Translations under genes and position numbers: made by a program
The notes under the pieces: model-generated
Databases searched by the model: none
What the model was told of the DNA's origin: nothing
What the model saw: only the letters and a program-made list of their open reading frames with translations
Part shown: in pieces, positions 1-6,736 of the stretch
Position numbering within the stretch: the stretch's first letter is position 1
Layout of the letters: each line of letters opens with the position of its first letter
Source of the DNA: Pseudomonadota bacterium
GTDB lineage: Bacteria > Pseudomonadota > Alphaproteobacteria > Acetobacterales > Acetobacteraceae
Assembly (NCBI GenBank): GCA_021819535.1
Contig: JAKAQU010000129.1
Location: 1-7,751, forward strand
Direction of reading: 5' to 3'
DNA: 7,751 nt

Positions 1-242
1 ATCTCGAATTGATACGACATCACGATGCCGGAAACCACGCCCATCGCGAAGCCGATCGCAAATATTTTTATCCAGTAATGAAAAAGATCGAGAAAAACCT
101 GCCGCCCGGTGCGGAGCCAAAGCCCTTCGAGCATCGCGAGATAGCTCGACAGACCGATCGAAAAGGCGGGAAAGATGATGTGAAAGCCGACCACGAAGGC
201 GAATTGCAGGCGGGCGAGAAAAACCGCATGAAGGTCGCTCAT
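1..242 (-). CDS. cydA: Cytochrome bd-type quinol oxidase subunit I, N-terminal part (cut by window edge)
   Basis: Subunit I of the cytochrome bd / cyanide-insensitive quinol oxidase, an inner-membrane terminal oxidase that oxidises quinol and reduces oxygen to water. Only the first 80 residues are inside the window, against roughly 450-530 for the family. The protein starts MSDLHAVFLARLQFAF and continues with GFHIIFPAFSIGLSSYLA. His21 in this stretch aligns with the heme-ligating His19 of E. coli CydA (LSRLQFALTAMYHFLF). A second helix with KIFAIGFAMGVVSGIVM and then the start of the conserved YQF(E/G) motif follow. The wording FHIIFPA..IGL.SYLA.LEGLWL is closer to the CioA subgroup than to E. 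coli CydA, by memory of those sequences. The ATG at 242-240 fits the family start; the ribosome binding site is weak (GGTGATGGA). Subunit II is expected beyond the left edge. Confidence 0.93.
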   Translation of the reverse strand, partial: MSDLHAVFLARLQFAFVVGFHIIFPAFSIGLSSYLAMLEGLWLRTGRQVFLDLFHYWIKIFAIGFAMGVVSGIVMSYQFE

Positions 243-271
243 CGGGCACATCCATCACCGTCTTGGCCCGG

Positions 272-300
272 GATTTGGGACCACCCCCCTCCCTTGTCAA
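272..300 (-). promoter_or_regulatory. Candidate promoter of the cydA-type gene
   Basis: On the minus strand a perfect TTGACA (complement of 295-300) is followed after 17 bases by CAAATC (complement of 272-277). The -35 box is ideal and the spacing is optimal, but the -10 box is poor. Transcription would start near 265, about 20 bases before the oxidase ATG at 242. The position between the tRNA and the oxidase gene makes an independent promoter plausible. The assignment rests on the -35 match alone. Confidence 0.4.
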
Positions 301-353
301 GCGCGCGACGGCCGGCCAATGCCTGCCGCGCAGGATGTGAACGCGATCCGATC

Positions 354-427
354 TGCGCCCGGCAGGACTTGAACCCGCAACCAAGCCGTTATGAGCGGCC
401 CGCTCTAACCAGTTGAGCTACAGGCGC
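354..427 (-). tRNA. tRNA with CAT anticodon, most likely tRNA-Ile2 (lysidine-modified)
   Basis: The minus strand folds as a complete cloverleaf. The acceptor stem GCGCCTG/CGGGCGC has one G-U pair and discriminator A at 354. The D arm is GCTCAACTGGTTAGAGC. The anticodon stem GGCCG/CGGCT closes a CTCATAA loop with anticodon CAT at 393-391. The T arm is GCGGG/CCTGC around TTCAAGT. The anticodon stem lacks the three consecutive G-C pairs of initiator tRNA, and the acceptor stem starts with a paired G-C, so it is not fMet. The GCTCATAA...GCTTGGT..C...GGTTCAAGTCC pattern resembles E. coli tRNA-Ile2 (ileX/ileY), where C34 is converted to lysidine by TilS to read AUA. Elongator Met is the alternative. 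The CCA end is not encoded. Confidence 0.9.
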
Positions 428-453
428 GTGCCTCAACCTTGCCGGCATAGGGT

Positions 454-489
454 GGGGCTGGCAAGAGGGGGCTTGGCAAGGGGGCTGGC
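454..489. repeat. Short GC-rich tandem repeat (13-14 bp unit, about 2.7 copies)
   Basis: Copies at 454-466 (GGGGCTGGCAAGA) and 467-480 (GGGGGCTTGGCAAG), then a partial copy at 481-489 (GGGGCTGGC). The array lies in the 208-bp spacer between the divergent tRNA (minus) and hppA (plus), in the 5' flank of both. No function is evident. It could be slippage of a G-rich spacer, and it may overlap the tRNA promoter, which I could not place. Confidence 0.5.
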
Positions 490-620
490 CCGTCCCGACG
501 TTGGGGGCTTTTCCGCAAGCGGGCGTTCTGTCATGTTTGTGATCGCGCCCCATGGCCGTTGTGCCGCGTGGCGCGGAATGTCGCTCTTTGTCCCCGATCA
601 GGTCACCCGGATCAAAATAT

Positions 621-625
621 AAGGA
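621..625 (+). promoter_or_regulatory. Ribosome binding site that fixes the hppA start
   Basis: AAGGA at 621-625 lies 10 bases before the ATG at 636. The same frame stays open upstream to an ATG at 552, but the extra 28 residues are polar, unrelated to the family and lack a good binding site. The start at 636 (MLLAEIIAVACGAVAI) gives the usual membrane-embedded N-terminus. Confidence 0.65.
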
Positions 626-635
626 ACCGTCCCGG

Positions 636-2735
<2,100 letters not shown>

Positions 2736-2746
2736 GAACCAAACCA

Positions 2747-2775
2747 TCAGGGGCCGGGCTGTCCCCGGCCCCTGA
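2747..2775. terminator. Strong hairpin between convergent hppA and the DUF2892 gene, probably bidirectional
   Basis: A perfect 12-bp stem (TCAGGGGCCGGG at 2747-2758 with its exact complement at 2764-2775) encloses a 5-base loop. It starts 12 bases after the hppA stop and ends 9 bases before the stop of the convergent minus-strand gene. There is no long T tract on either side (only CCTTGCTATTT on plus and TGGTTTGG on minus), so it may be a weak intrinsic terminator or an mRNA 3'-end stabiliser. The symmetry lets it act on both strands. Confidence 0.75.
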
Positions 2776-2784
2776 CGATCCTTG

Positions 2785-2994
2785 CTATTTCGCCGGCTTT
2801 TCCGCCATCGGGCAGGTGCGGATGCCGAGCATCGTATAGAGCGGGCAGAAACGCATCAGGGCGGTTGCGATCGGGATGACGCCGATCAGCCCCACCCAGC
2901 GCCATTCGCTCTGGCTGAAAACAGCGAAAGCGAGCAGCGCAATGCCGACGATGATGCGAAGAATCCGGTCGGCGGTTCCAACATTGGTGGTCAT
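2785..2994 (-). CDS. Small inner-membrane protein of the DUF2892 / YgaP transmembrane family
   Basis: A 69-residue protein matching the DUF2892 domain, which occurs alone or fused to rhodanese domains as in E. coli YgaP. The N-terminal motif NVGTADRILRIIVG precedes a first membrane helix (about 11-27). A second helix (about 34-49) ends in RFCPLYTMLGIRTCP, the family's conserved Cys-containing motif with Cys50 and Cys61. Role: family members are linked to sulfur or thiol chemistry in some genomes, but no biochemical function can be assigned from sequence. The ATG at 2994 is chosen because AGGAG (complement of 3003-3007) lies 8 bases upstream. An in-frame ATG at 3012 would place the binding site inside the gene. 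It is divergent from the LysR-type gene and convergent with hppA. Confidence 0.88.
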   Translation of the reverse strand: MTTNVGTADRILRIIVGIALLAFAVFSQSEWRWVGLIGVIPIATALMRFCPLYTMLGIRTCPMAEKPAK

Positions 2995-3002
2995 TTTCCG
3001 AA

Positions 3003-3007
3003 CTCCT
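3003..3007 (-). promoter_or_regulatory. Ribosome binding site of the DUF2892 gene
   Basis: AGGAG on the minus strand, 8 bases before the ATG at 2994. It decides the start against the upstream in-frame ATG at 3012. It lies only three bases from the inverted repeat at 3011-3047, so a hairpin in the mRNA leader could affect access to it. Confidence 0.8.
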
Positions 3008-3010
3008 GTC

Positions 3011-3047
3011 AAAGCATGTTCGGCGCAAGCCCGTCATAACATGCTTT
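3011..3047. repeat. Perfect 10-bp inverted repeat upstream of the DUF2892 gene; candidate operator or leader hairpin
   Basis: AAAGCATGTT at 3011-3020 and its exact complement AACATGCTTT at 3038-3047, separated by 17 bases. The arm centres are 27 bp apart, about two and a half helical turns. The right arm touches the -10 of the candidate promoter and the left arm is three bases from the ribosome binding site. This would suit a repressor operator, or a 10-bp stem in the transcript leader if transcription starts upstream of it. Confidence 0.6.
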
Positions 3048-3073
3048 ATCCATTGTTTTTTTGCGAGCGTGAC
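3045..3073 (-). promoter_or_regulatory. Weak candidate promoter of the DUF2892 gene
   Basis: On the minus strand GTCACG (complement of 3068-3073) and GATAAA (complement of 3045-3050) are spaced by 17 bases that include a run of A. Each box matches the sigma-70 consensus only partly (3 of 6 and 4 of 6). The predicted start near 3038 would fall inside the inverted repeat. Confidence 0.3.
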
Positions 3074-3138
3074 CGATCGTCTCCGGCGGCCACGAGCACG
3101 CCCCGCGCCAGGGAGGCACCCTGACGCTTCATTACAAA

Positions 3139-3159
3139 TAGGCAACTGGCGGTCGCCTA
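3139..3159. promoter_or_regulatory. Dyad TAGGC-N11-GCCTA, candidate regulator-binding site
   Basis: TAGGC at 3139-3143 and GCCTA at 3155-3159 are exact complements separated by 11 bases. A further GCCT follows at 3168-3171. LysR-type regulators usually bind interrupted dyads of about this size, and the adjacent gene encodes such a regulator, so this is a reasonable candidate site about 145 bases upstream of its start. A dyad of this size could occur by chance. Confidence 0.35.
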
Positions 3160-3285
3160 AAAAGGATGCCTGACCACAAAAGATGCCCCGCCACGAACAG
3201 CGCCACGTCTTCCAGACAGCCATCCCCGGTTGCAAAGCGCCTCGCGGCTTGCCACGGCCTCGTGCGGCGTTTAAGTGCGATCCGC

Positions 3286-3290
3286 GGAGG
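3286..3290 (+). promoter_or_regulatory. Ribosome binding site deciding the GTG start of the LysR-type gene
   Basis: GGAGG at 3286-3290 is 11 bases before the GTG at 3302. The alternative in-frame GTG at 3275 lies before this site and would add nine residues not expected for the family. No ATG is available near the helix-turn-helix start. Confidence 0.6.
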
Positions 3291-3301
3291 GCTCGTCTCA
3301 G

Positions 3302-4195
3302 GTGATCGAAAAATTGGAATATCTTCTGGCTTTGGCGCGTGAACGGCATTTCGGCCATGCCGCCGAGATTTGTGGCGTGACGCAGCCGACGCTGTCGGCC
3401 GGTATCAAACAGCTCGAAGAGACGCTCGGCGTGTTGCTGGTCCAGCGTGGCTCGCGCTTTCTCGGCTTCACCCCGGAGGGCGAGCGCACGCTCGACTGGG
3501 CGCGCCGCATCGTCGCCGACACCCGGGCCATGCGCCAGGAGATCCGGGCCCTCAAGCAGGGGTTGGCCGGAAATCTCAAAATCGCCGTGATCCCGACCGC
3601 GCTCGCCATGGTCGCGCAGCTCACCACCCCCTATCGCGAGCGCCATCCCGGGGTCACGTTCACCATCCTTTCCTCGACCTCGATCGCGACCCTTGCTCTT
3701 TTGGAAAATCTCGAGGTCGATGCCGGCATCACCTATCTCGACAACGAGCCGCTCGGGCGGGTGCGCACGGTGCCGCTCTATCACGAGCGCTATTGCCTGA
3801 TCACCGCGCCGCAGGCACCACTCGGCGACCGCACGAAAGTATCGTGGGAGGATGTCGCGCAGATCCCGCTTTGCCTTCTCACGCCAGACATGCAGAACAG
3901 GCGCATTCTCGACCGGATGCTGCGCCTCACCGGGCGGCCCTCGGCGCCGACCCTGGAATCGAATTCCATGGTCGCCCTCTGGTCGCATGTCCGCACCGGT
4001 CATTGGGCGAGTGTGATGCCGATCAAGCTCGCCTCCATGCTCGGGCTGAGCGATGCCGTGCGCGCAATTCCGATCGAGGGCGGGCCGCAGAGCCCGATGG
4101 TCGGCCTCGTCGTGCCCTATCGCGAGCCGATGACGCCGCTGACCGCGGCCCTCGTCACCCAGGCGCAGATCATCGCCCCGAGCCTTGAGGTCTGA
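3302..4195 (+). CDS. LysR-type transcriptional regulator
   Basis: A 297-residue DNA-binding regulator, full length for the LysR family (about 300). The N-terminal winged helix-turn-helix spans about residues 3-62. The helix-turn-helix is near 17-39 (FGHAAEICGVTQPTLSAGIK), followed by QLEETLGVLLVQR. A linker helix (about 63-88) leads to the effector-binding domain starting GNLKIAVIPTALAMV near residue 90. The pattern EKLEYLLALARERHFG...CLLTPDMQNRR...TLESNSM resembles a LysR subgroup I recall beside formate dehydrogenase (fds) operons, but no such genes are in the window and the inducer is unknown. It starts with GTG. It is divergent from the DUF2892 gene and convergent with the CoA-transferase operon. 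Likely targets are itself and the divergent gene; control of the aromatic operon is possible but unproven. Confidence 0.93.
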   Translation: MIEKLEYLLALARERHFGHAAEICGVTQPTLSAGIKQLEETLGVLLVQRGSRFLGFTPEGERTLDWARRIVADTRAMRQEIRALKQGLAGNLKIAVIPTALAMVAQLTTPYRERHPGVTFTILSSTSIATLALLENLEVDAGITYLDNEPLGRVRTVPLYHERYCLITAPQAPLGDRTKVSWEDVAQIPLCLLTPDMQNRRILDRMLRLTGRPSAPTLESNSMVALWSHVRTGHWASVMPIKLASMLGLSDAVRAIPIEGGPQSPMVGLVVPYREPMTPLTAALVTQAQIIAPSLEV

Positions 4196-4204
4196 CGCTT
4201 ACGG

Positions 4205-4223
4205 CCGGCGGGTCGCACGCCGG
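4205..4223. terminator. Weak hairpin between convergent genes, possible terminator
   Basis: A 6-bp GC stem (CCGGCG at 4205-4210 with CGCCGG at 4218-4223) and a 7-base loop, starting 9 bases after the stop of the LysR-type gene. It lies in the 65-bp spacer shared with the convergent CoA-transferase gene. There is no T tract on either strand. The location supports the call more than the structure does. Confidence 0.35.
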
Positions 4224-4228
4224 GGGCA

Positions 4229-4258
4229 TGTCACCTGGTGAGATGTCGCCTGGCAGCA
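4229..4258. repeat. Imperfect 15-bp tandem duplication
   Basis: ATGTCACCTGGTGAG at 4229-4243 is followed directly by ATGTCGCCTGGCAGC at 4244-4258, ten of fifteen positions identical. The first unit contains the small palindrome CACCTGGTG. It lies just past the 3' end of the CoA-transferase gene. No function is evident and chance is possible. Confidence 0.35.
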
Positions 4259-4260
4259 TT

Positions 4261-5391
4261 TTACGGGGCGCCGCCAAACTCCGCCCGGATCGCGGCCGAG
4301 TGAGCGCCGAGCGCCGGGACGGGCCCGAGGGCGCGCGGGCCGTCGCTGAAAACCGCGGGCGGCGCGGCGAGCGCGACCTCGCCATTCGGGGTTGCGACAC
4401 TCACCCGGCGGAGCGCGGGGTGGGCCTGCAACCCGGCGCAGTCATTGACGAAGCCGAAGGCCACATTGGCGGCCCGCAGCCGCGCCGCCGCCTCGGCGCG
4501 CGAGAGGGTTTTGAACAAAGCGGCGATATGGCCGTCCACCCGCTCCCGCGCGCTCACCCGGATGGTATTGGTCTCGAAGCCCGCTTGTTGCGGCAAATCC
4601 GGCTCACGCAGGAAATCACGGCAGAAACTGGCCCATTCGCGCTCGTTCTGGATCGCGATCAGGATCAGGGCGCCATCCTCGGTGGCAAACGCGCCATAGG
4701 GACAGATCGAGGGATGGGCGAGGCCCATGCGCGGCGGCGTCTTCCCCGTGCCCTCATAGAACATCAGCGGCACGTTCATCCAATCCGCCATGCCGTCGAA
4801 CAGGCTGACCGCGATGCCCTTGCCCTGGCCGGTGATCCCGCGCTCGATCAGCGCCTCGAGGATCGCCGCGTGGGCGGCCATGCCGCAGGCGATATCGCAG
4901 GCCGAAACCCCGACCCTCCCCGGCCCCGCGGGATGGCCGGTGATGGTGGCAAGACCCGATTCCGCCTGCACGAGAAGATCATAGGCTTTCATCGCCGCGT
5001 ATTCGCCGCTTTCGCCATAGCCCGAGATATCGACGGTGATCAGGCGGGGATGGCGGGCGCGGAGTGCCGCCGCGCCGAACCCGGCCCGCGCCGCGGCCCC
5101 CGGGGCGAGGTTCTGGATGAAGATGTCGGCCCGCGCCAGGATGCGATGGAGGAGAGCCGCGTCGTCAGGCTTCTTGAGATCGGCGATCAGGCTCTCCTTG
5201 CCGCGATTGAGCCAGACGAAATAGCTCGACTGACCCTTGGCGACCGCGTCATAGCCGCGCGCGAAATCCCCCTCCGGGCGCTCGACCTTGATCACCCGCG
5301 CCCCGGCGTCGGCGAGACGCGAGGCGCAATAGGGGGCGGCGACGGCTTGCTCCAGCGAGAGCACGAGCAGGCCTTCGAGGGGGCGGGACAT
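4261..5391 (-). CDS. Family III CoA-transferase (CaiB/BaiF type)
   Basis: A cytoplasmic enzyme that moves CoA between carboxylic acids through an aspartyl-CoA anhydride mechanism. At 376 residues it is slightly shorter than formyl-CoA transferase (about 430). The family fold is visible: PLEGLLVLSLEQAVAAPYCASRLADAGARVIKVERPEGD near the N-terminus, then LNRGKESLIADLK, then DIFIQNLAPG. YDLLVQAESGL contains Asp138, in the position of the catalytic Asp169 of formyl-CoA transferase. The Gly-rich TGHPAGPGRVGVS and the AHPSICPYGAF segment follow. The substrate is not identifiable from sequence. The ATG at 5391 is chosen because GGAG lies 6 bases upstream; a TTG at 5394 would be only 3 bases from that site. 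The ATG overlaps the stop of the dehydrogenase gene as TGATG, so translation is probably coupled and the two likely act in one pathway. Confidence 0.92.
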   Translation of the reverse strand: MSRPLEGLLVLSLEQAVAAPYCASRLADAGARVIKVERPEGDFARGYDAVAKGQSSYFVWLNRGKESLIADLKKPDDAALLHRILARADIFIQNLAPGAAARAGFGAAALRARHPRLITVDISGYGESGEYAAMKAYDLLVQAESGLATITGHPAGPGRVGVSACDIACGMAAHAAILEALIERGITGQGKGIAVSLFDGMADWMNVPLMFYEGTGKTPPRMGLAHPSICPYGAFATEDGALILIAIQNEREWASFCRDFLREPDLPQQAGFETNTIRVSARERVDGHIAALFKTLSRAEAAARLRAANVAFGFVNDCAGLQAHPALRRVSVATPNGEVALAAPPAVFSDGPRALGPVPALGAHSAAIRAEFGGAP

Positions 5392-6557
5392 CAATAGCTC
5401 CGTGGCAGGCCGAGCACATGCTCGGCGATGTAGGAGAGGATGAGATTGGTCGAGATCGGCGCCACTTGATAGAGCCGCGCCTCGCGGAATTTGCGCTCGA
5501 CATCGTATTCCTCGGCGAAACCGAAGCCGCCATGGGTCTGCACGCAGGCCTCGGCCGCATCCCAGGAAGCATCGGCCGCGAGCATCTTGGCCATGTTCGC
5601 CTCCTCGCCGCAGGAGAGCCCGGCTTCGAATTTCCGGCAGCCTTCACGCACCATCAATTCGGCGGCGCGCATTTTCGCATAGGCGCGGGCGATCGGAAAT
5701 TGCACGCCCTGGTTTTGCCCGATCGGGCGGTCGAACACGCGGCGGTTATTGGCATAGGCAATCGAGCGGTCGGTGAACCATTTCGCATCGCCGATGCATT
5801 CGGAGGCGATCAGCAGCCGCTCGGCGTTCATGCCGTCGAGAATGTAGCGGAACCCGCGGCCCTCCTCGCCGATCAGGCTGTCGGCCGGGATCGCCATGGC
5901 GTCGAAAAACACCTCGCAGGAATTGTGGTTCATCATCGTGCGGATCGGGCGGATGGTAAGGCCGCGGCCGAGCACTTCGCGCATGTCGACCAGAAACACC
6001 GAGAGCCCGTCGGTTTTTTTGCGGCCTTCCTCGCGCTTTTGCGTGCGCGCAAGCAGCAGCATGAGATCCGAATGCTCGGCGCGGCTGGTCCAGACTTTCT
6101 GGCCATCGACGATGTAGCGCTCGCCCTCGCGCCGGGCCGTGGTGCGGAGTGCTCCGGTATCGGTGCCGCTGGTCGGCTCGGTCACGCCGAAGGCCTGCAA
6201 GCGGAGCCGGCCGGCGGCGATCTCCGGCAGATAGCGACGCTTCTGCGCCTCCGTGCCGTGGCGGAGCACGGTGCCCATGGTGTACATCTGCGCATGACAG
6301 GCGGCGCCATTGCACCCCTCGGCGTGGATGGTCTCGAGAATCGCCGAGGCGGCACCAAGGCCGAGCCCGGCACCGCCATATTCCTCTGGGATCAGCACCG
6401 AAAGATACCCGGCCTCGGTGAGGGCGGCGACGAATTCGCTCGGATAGGCGCGCGCGGCATCGAGCCTGCGCCAATATTCGCCCGGGAAACGGGCGCAGAG
6501 TTTTTTCACTTCCTCGCGTATTTCGGCGTGCGGCAAGGCGGTATCATTATGCGTCAT
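5391..6557 (-). CDS. Acyl-CoA dehydrogenase family flavoprotein with atypical catalytic-base arrangement
   Basis: A 388-residue FAD enzyme of the acyl-CoA dehydrogenase fold, expected to introduce an alpha-beta double bond into a CoA thioester and pass electrons to ETF. The N-terminal helical domain includes LIPEEYGGAGLGLG (55-68). The first family signature GVTEPTSGTDTGA is at 124-136, with DGQKVWTSRAEHSD just after. The second signature, QTHGGFGFAEEYDVERKFRE, is at 340-359. The usual C-terminal YEGTS segment with the catalytic Glu of medium-chain enzymes is replaced by QVAPISTNLIL (364-374). Glu246 in NAERLLIAS sits where isovaleryl-CoA and long-chain dehydrogenases keep their base, so it is the likely base (inference). 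The ATG at 6557 has GGGGA 6 bases and AGGAG 13 bases upstream. The gene lies 164 bp after the dioxygenase gene and overlaps the CoA-transferase start by one base. The substrate is unknown. Confidence 0.93.
   Translation of the reverse strand: MTHNDTALPHAEIREEVKKLCARFPGEYWRRLDAARAYPSEFVAALTEAGYLSVLIPEEYGGAGLGLGAASAILETIHAEGCNGAACHAQMYTMGTVLRHGTEAQKRRYLPEIAAGRLRLQAFGVTEPTSGTDTGALRTTARREGERYIVDGQKVWTSRAEHSDLMLLLARTQKREEGRKKTDGLSVFLVDMREVLGRGLTIRPIRTMMNHNSCEVFFDAMAIPADSLIGEEGRGFRYILDGMNAERLLIASECIGDAKWFTDRSIAYANNRRVFDRPIGQNQGVQFPIARAYAKMRAAELMVREGCRKFEAGLSCGEEANMAKMLAADASWDAAEACVQTHGGFGFAEEYDVERKFREARLYQVAPISTNLILSYIAEHVLGLPRSY
5398..5401 (-). promoter_or_regulatory. Ribosome binding site of the CoA-transferase, inside the dehydrogenase gene
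   Basis: GGAG (complement of 5398-5401) is 6 bases before the ATG at 5391 and lies in the last codons of the upstream dehydrogenase gene. It supports the ATG over the TTG at 5394 and fits termination-reinitiation at the TGATG overlap. Confidence 0.6.
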
Positions 6558-6665
6558 GGTGTTTCCCCATCTCCTATGGGCTGATTAGGTCGGGGCCGGC
6601 CACTCTGCAAGCCACGCCGCGGGTCGCGGAGGCGCTCTGATTTTCATCCACCAAATCGGGGCGGA

Positions 6666-6671
6666 ATTATG
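6666..6671 (-). promoter_or_regulatory. Isolated -10-like hexamer upstream of the dehydrogenase gene
   Basis: CATAAT (complement of 6666-6671) matches the -10 consensus in 5 of 6 positions and lies about 110 bases before the dehydrogenase ATG. The best upstream -35-like element (TGACCC in the tandem repeat) is 19 bases away, so a proper promoter is not shown. If real, the dehydrogenase/CoA-transferase pair could be transcribed separately from the aromatic genes. Confidence 0.22.
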
Positions 6672-6680
6672 CTCCGACCT

Positions 6681-6736
6681 CAGCCGAGGGGGGTCAGCCG
6701 AGGGGGGTCAGCCGAGGGGGGTCAGGCGAGCGGGGT
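6681..6736. repeat. 14-bp tandem repeat duplicating the dioxygenase stop region (3 exact copies plus 1 degenerate)
   Basis: Exact units CAGCCGAGGGGGGT occupy 6681-6694, 6695-6708 and 6709-6722. A diverged unit CAGGCGAGCGGGGT (two differences) fills 6723-6736 and lies at the very end of the dioxygenase gene. Read on the minus strand each unit repeats the gene's final codons (Thr-Pro-Leu-Ala/Gly) and a TGA. TGA codons therefore occur at 6724, 6710, 6696 and 6682 (5' positions), spaced 14 bases, in all three frames. This looks like replication-slippage expansion of the gene's 3' end into the spacer. Confidence 0.92.

Larger units (their letters stand above)
2995..3301. other. Divergent intergenic region between the DUF2892 gene and the LysR-type gene
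   Basis: A 307-bp stretch with no credible gene. It holds the ribosome binding site of the minus gene (3003-3007), a perfect inverted repeat (3011-3047), a T7 run (3056-3062), a possible minus-strand promoter (3045-3073), a second dyad (3139-3159), an imperfect 17-bp direct duplication (3164-3180 / 3181-3197, 12 of 17 identical) and the GGAGG of the LysR-type gene (3286-3290). I could not place a convincing plus-strand promoter. The layout is typical of a region where a LysR regulator controls itself and a divergent target. Confidence 0.7.

Noticed and set aside
322..334. Small hairpin CCTGC-CGC-GCAGG between the tRNA and the oxidase gene, considered as a tRNA terminator
   Set aside because: Only 5 bp with a 3-base loop and no T tract on the minus strand.
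9..416. Plus-strand open frame at the left edge
   Set aside because: It runs antisense through the cydA-type start and across the tRNA, and its product is hydrophilic and featureless.
588..620. TTGTCC ... AAATAT considered as an hppA promoter
   Set aside because: The spacing is 21 bases and the start site would fall at or after the ribosome binding site.
3056..3062. T7 run after the inverted repeat considered as a plus-strand intrinsic terminator
   Set aside because: hppA already ends with a hairpin near 2747 and no plus-strand gene ends here. The stem has a 17-base loop and is 8 bases from the T run.
2747..4003. Long minus-strand open frame (418 codons) spanning the LysR-type gene and the DUF2892 gene
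   Set aside because: It overlaps two well-supported genes in another frame, has low-complexity composition and no recognisable motif.
4228..5397. Plus-strand open frame (389 codons) opposite the CoA-transferase gene
   Set aside because: An antisense shadow in GC-rich DNA. The minus strand encodes a complete CaiB/BaiF protein with its catalytic Asp.
5418..6584. Plus-strand open frame (388 codons) opposite the acyl-CoA dehydrogenase gene
   Set aside because: Antisense shadow; both acyl-CoA dehydrogenase signatures are on the minus strand.
6681..6736. 14-bp repeat considered as a CRISPR array or regulator-binding iterons
   Set aside because: The units are directly adjacent with no spacers, are too short for CRISPR, and copy the 3' end of the neighbouring gene.
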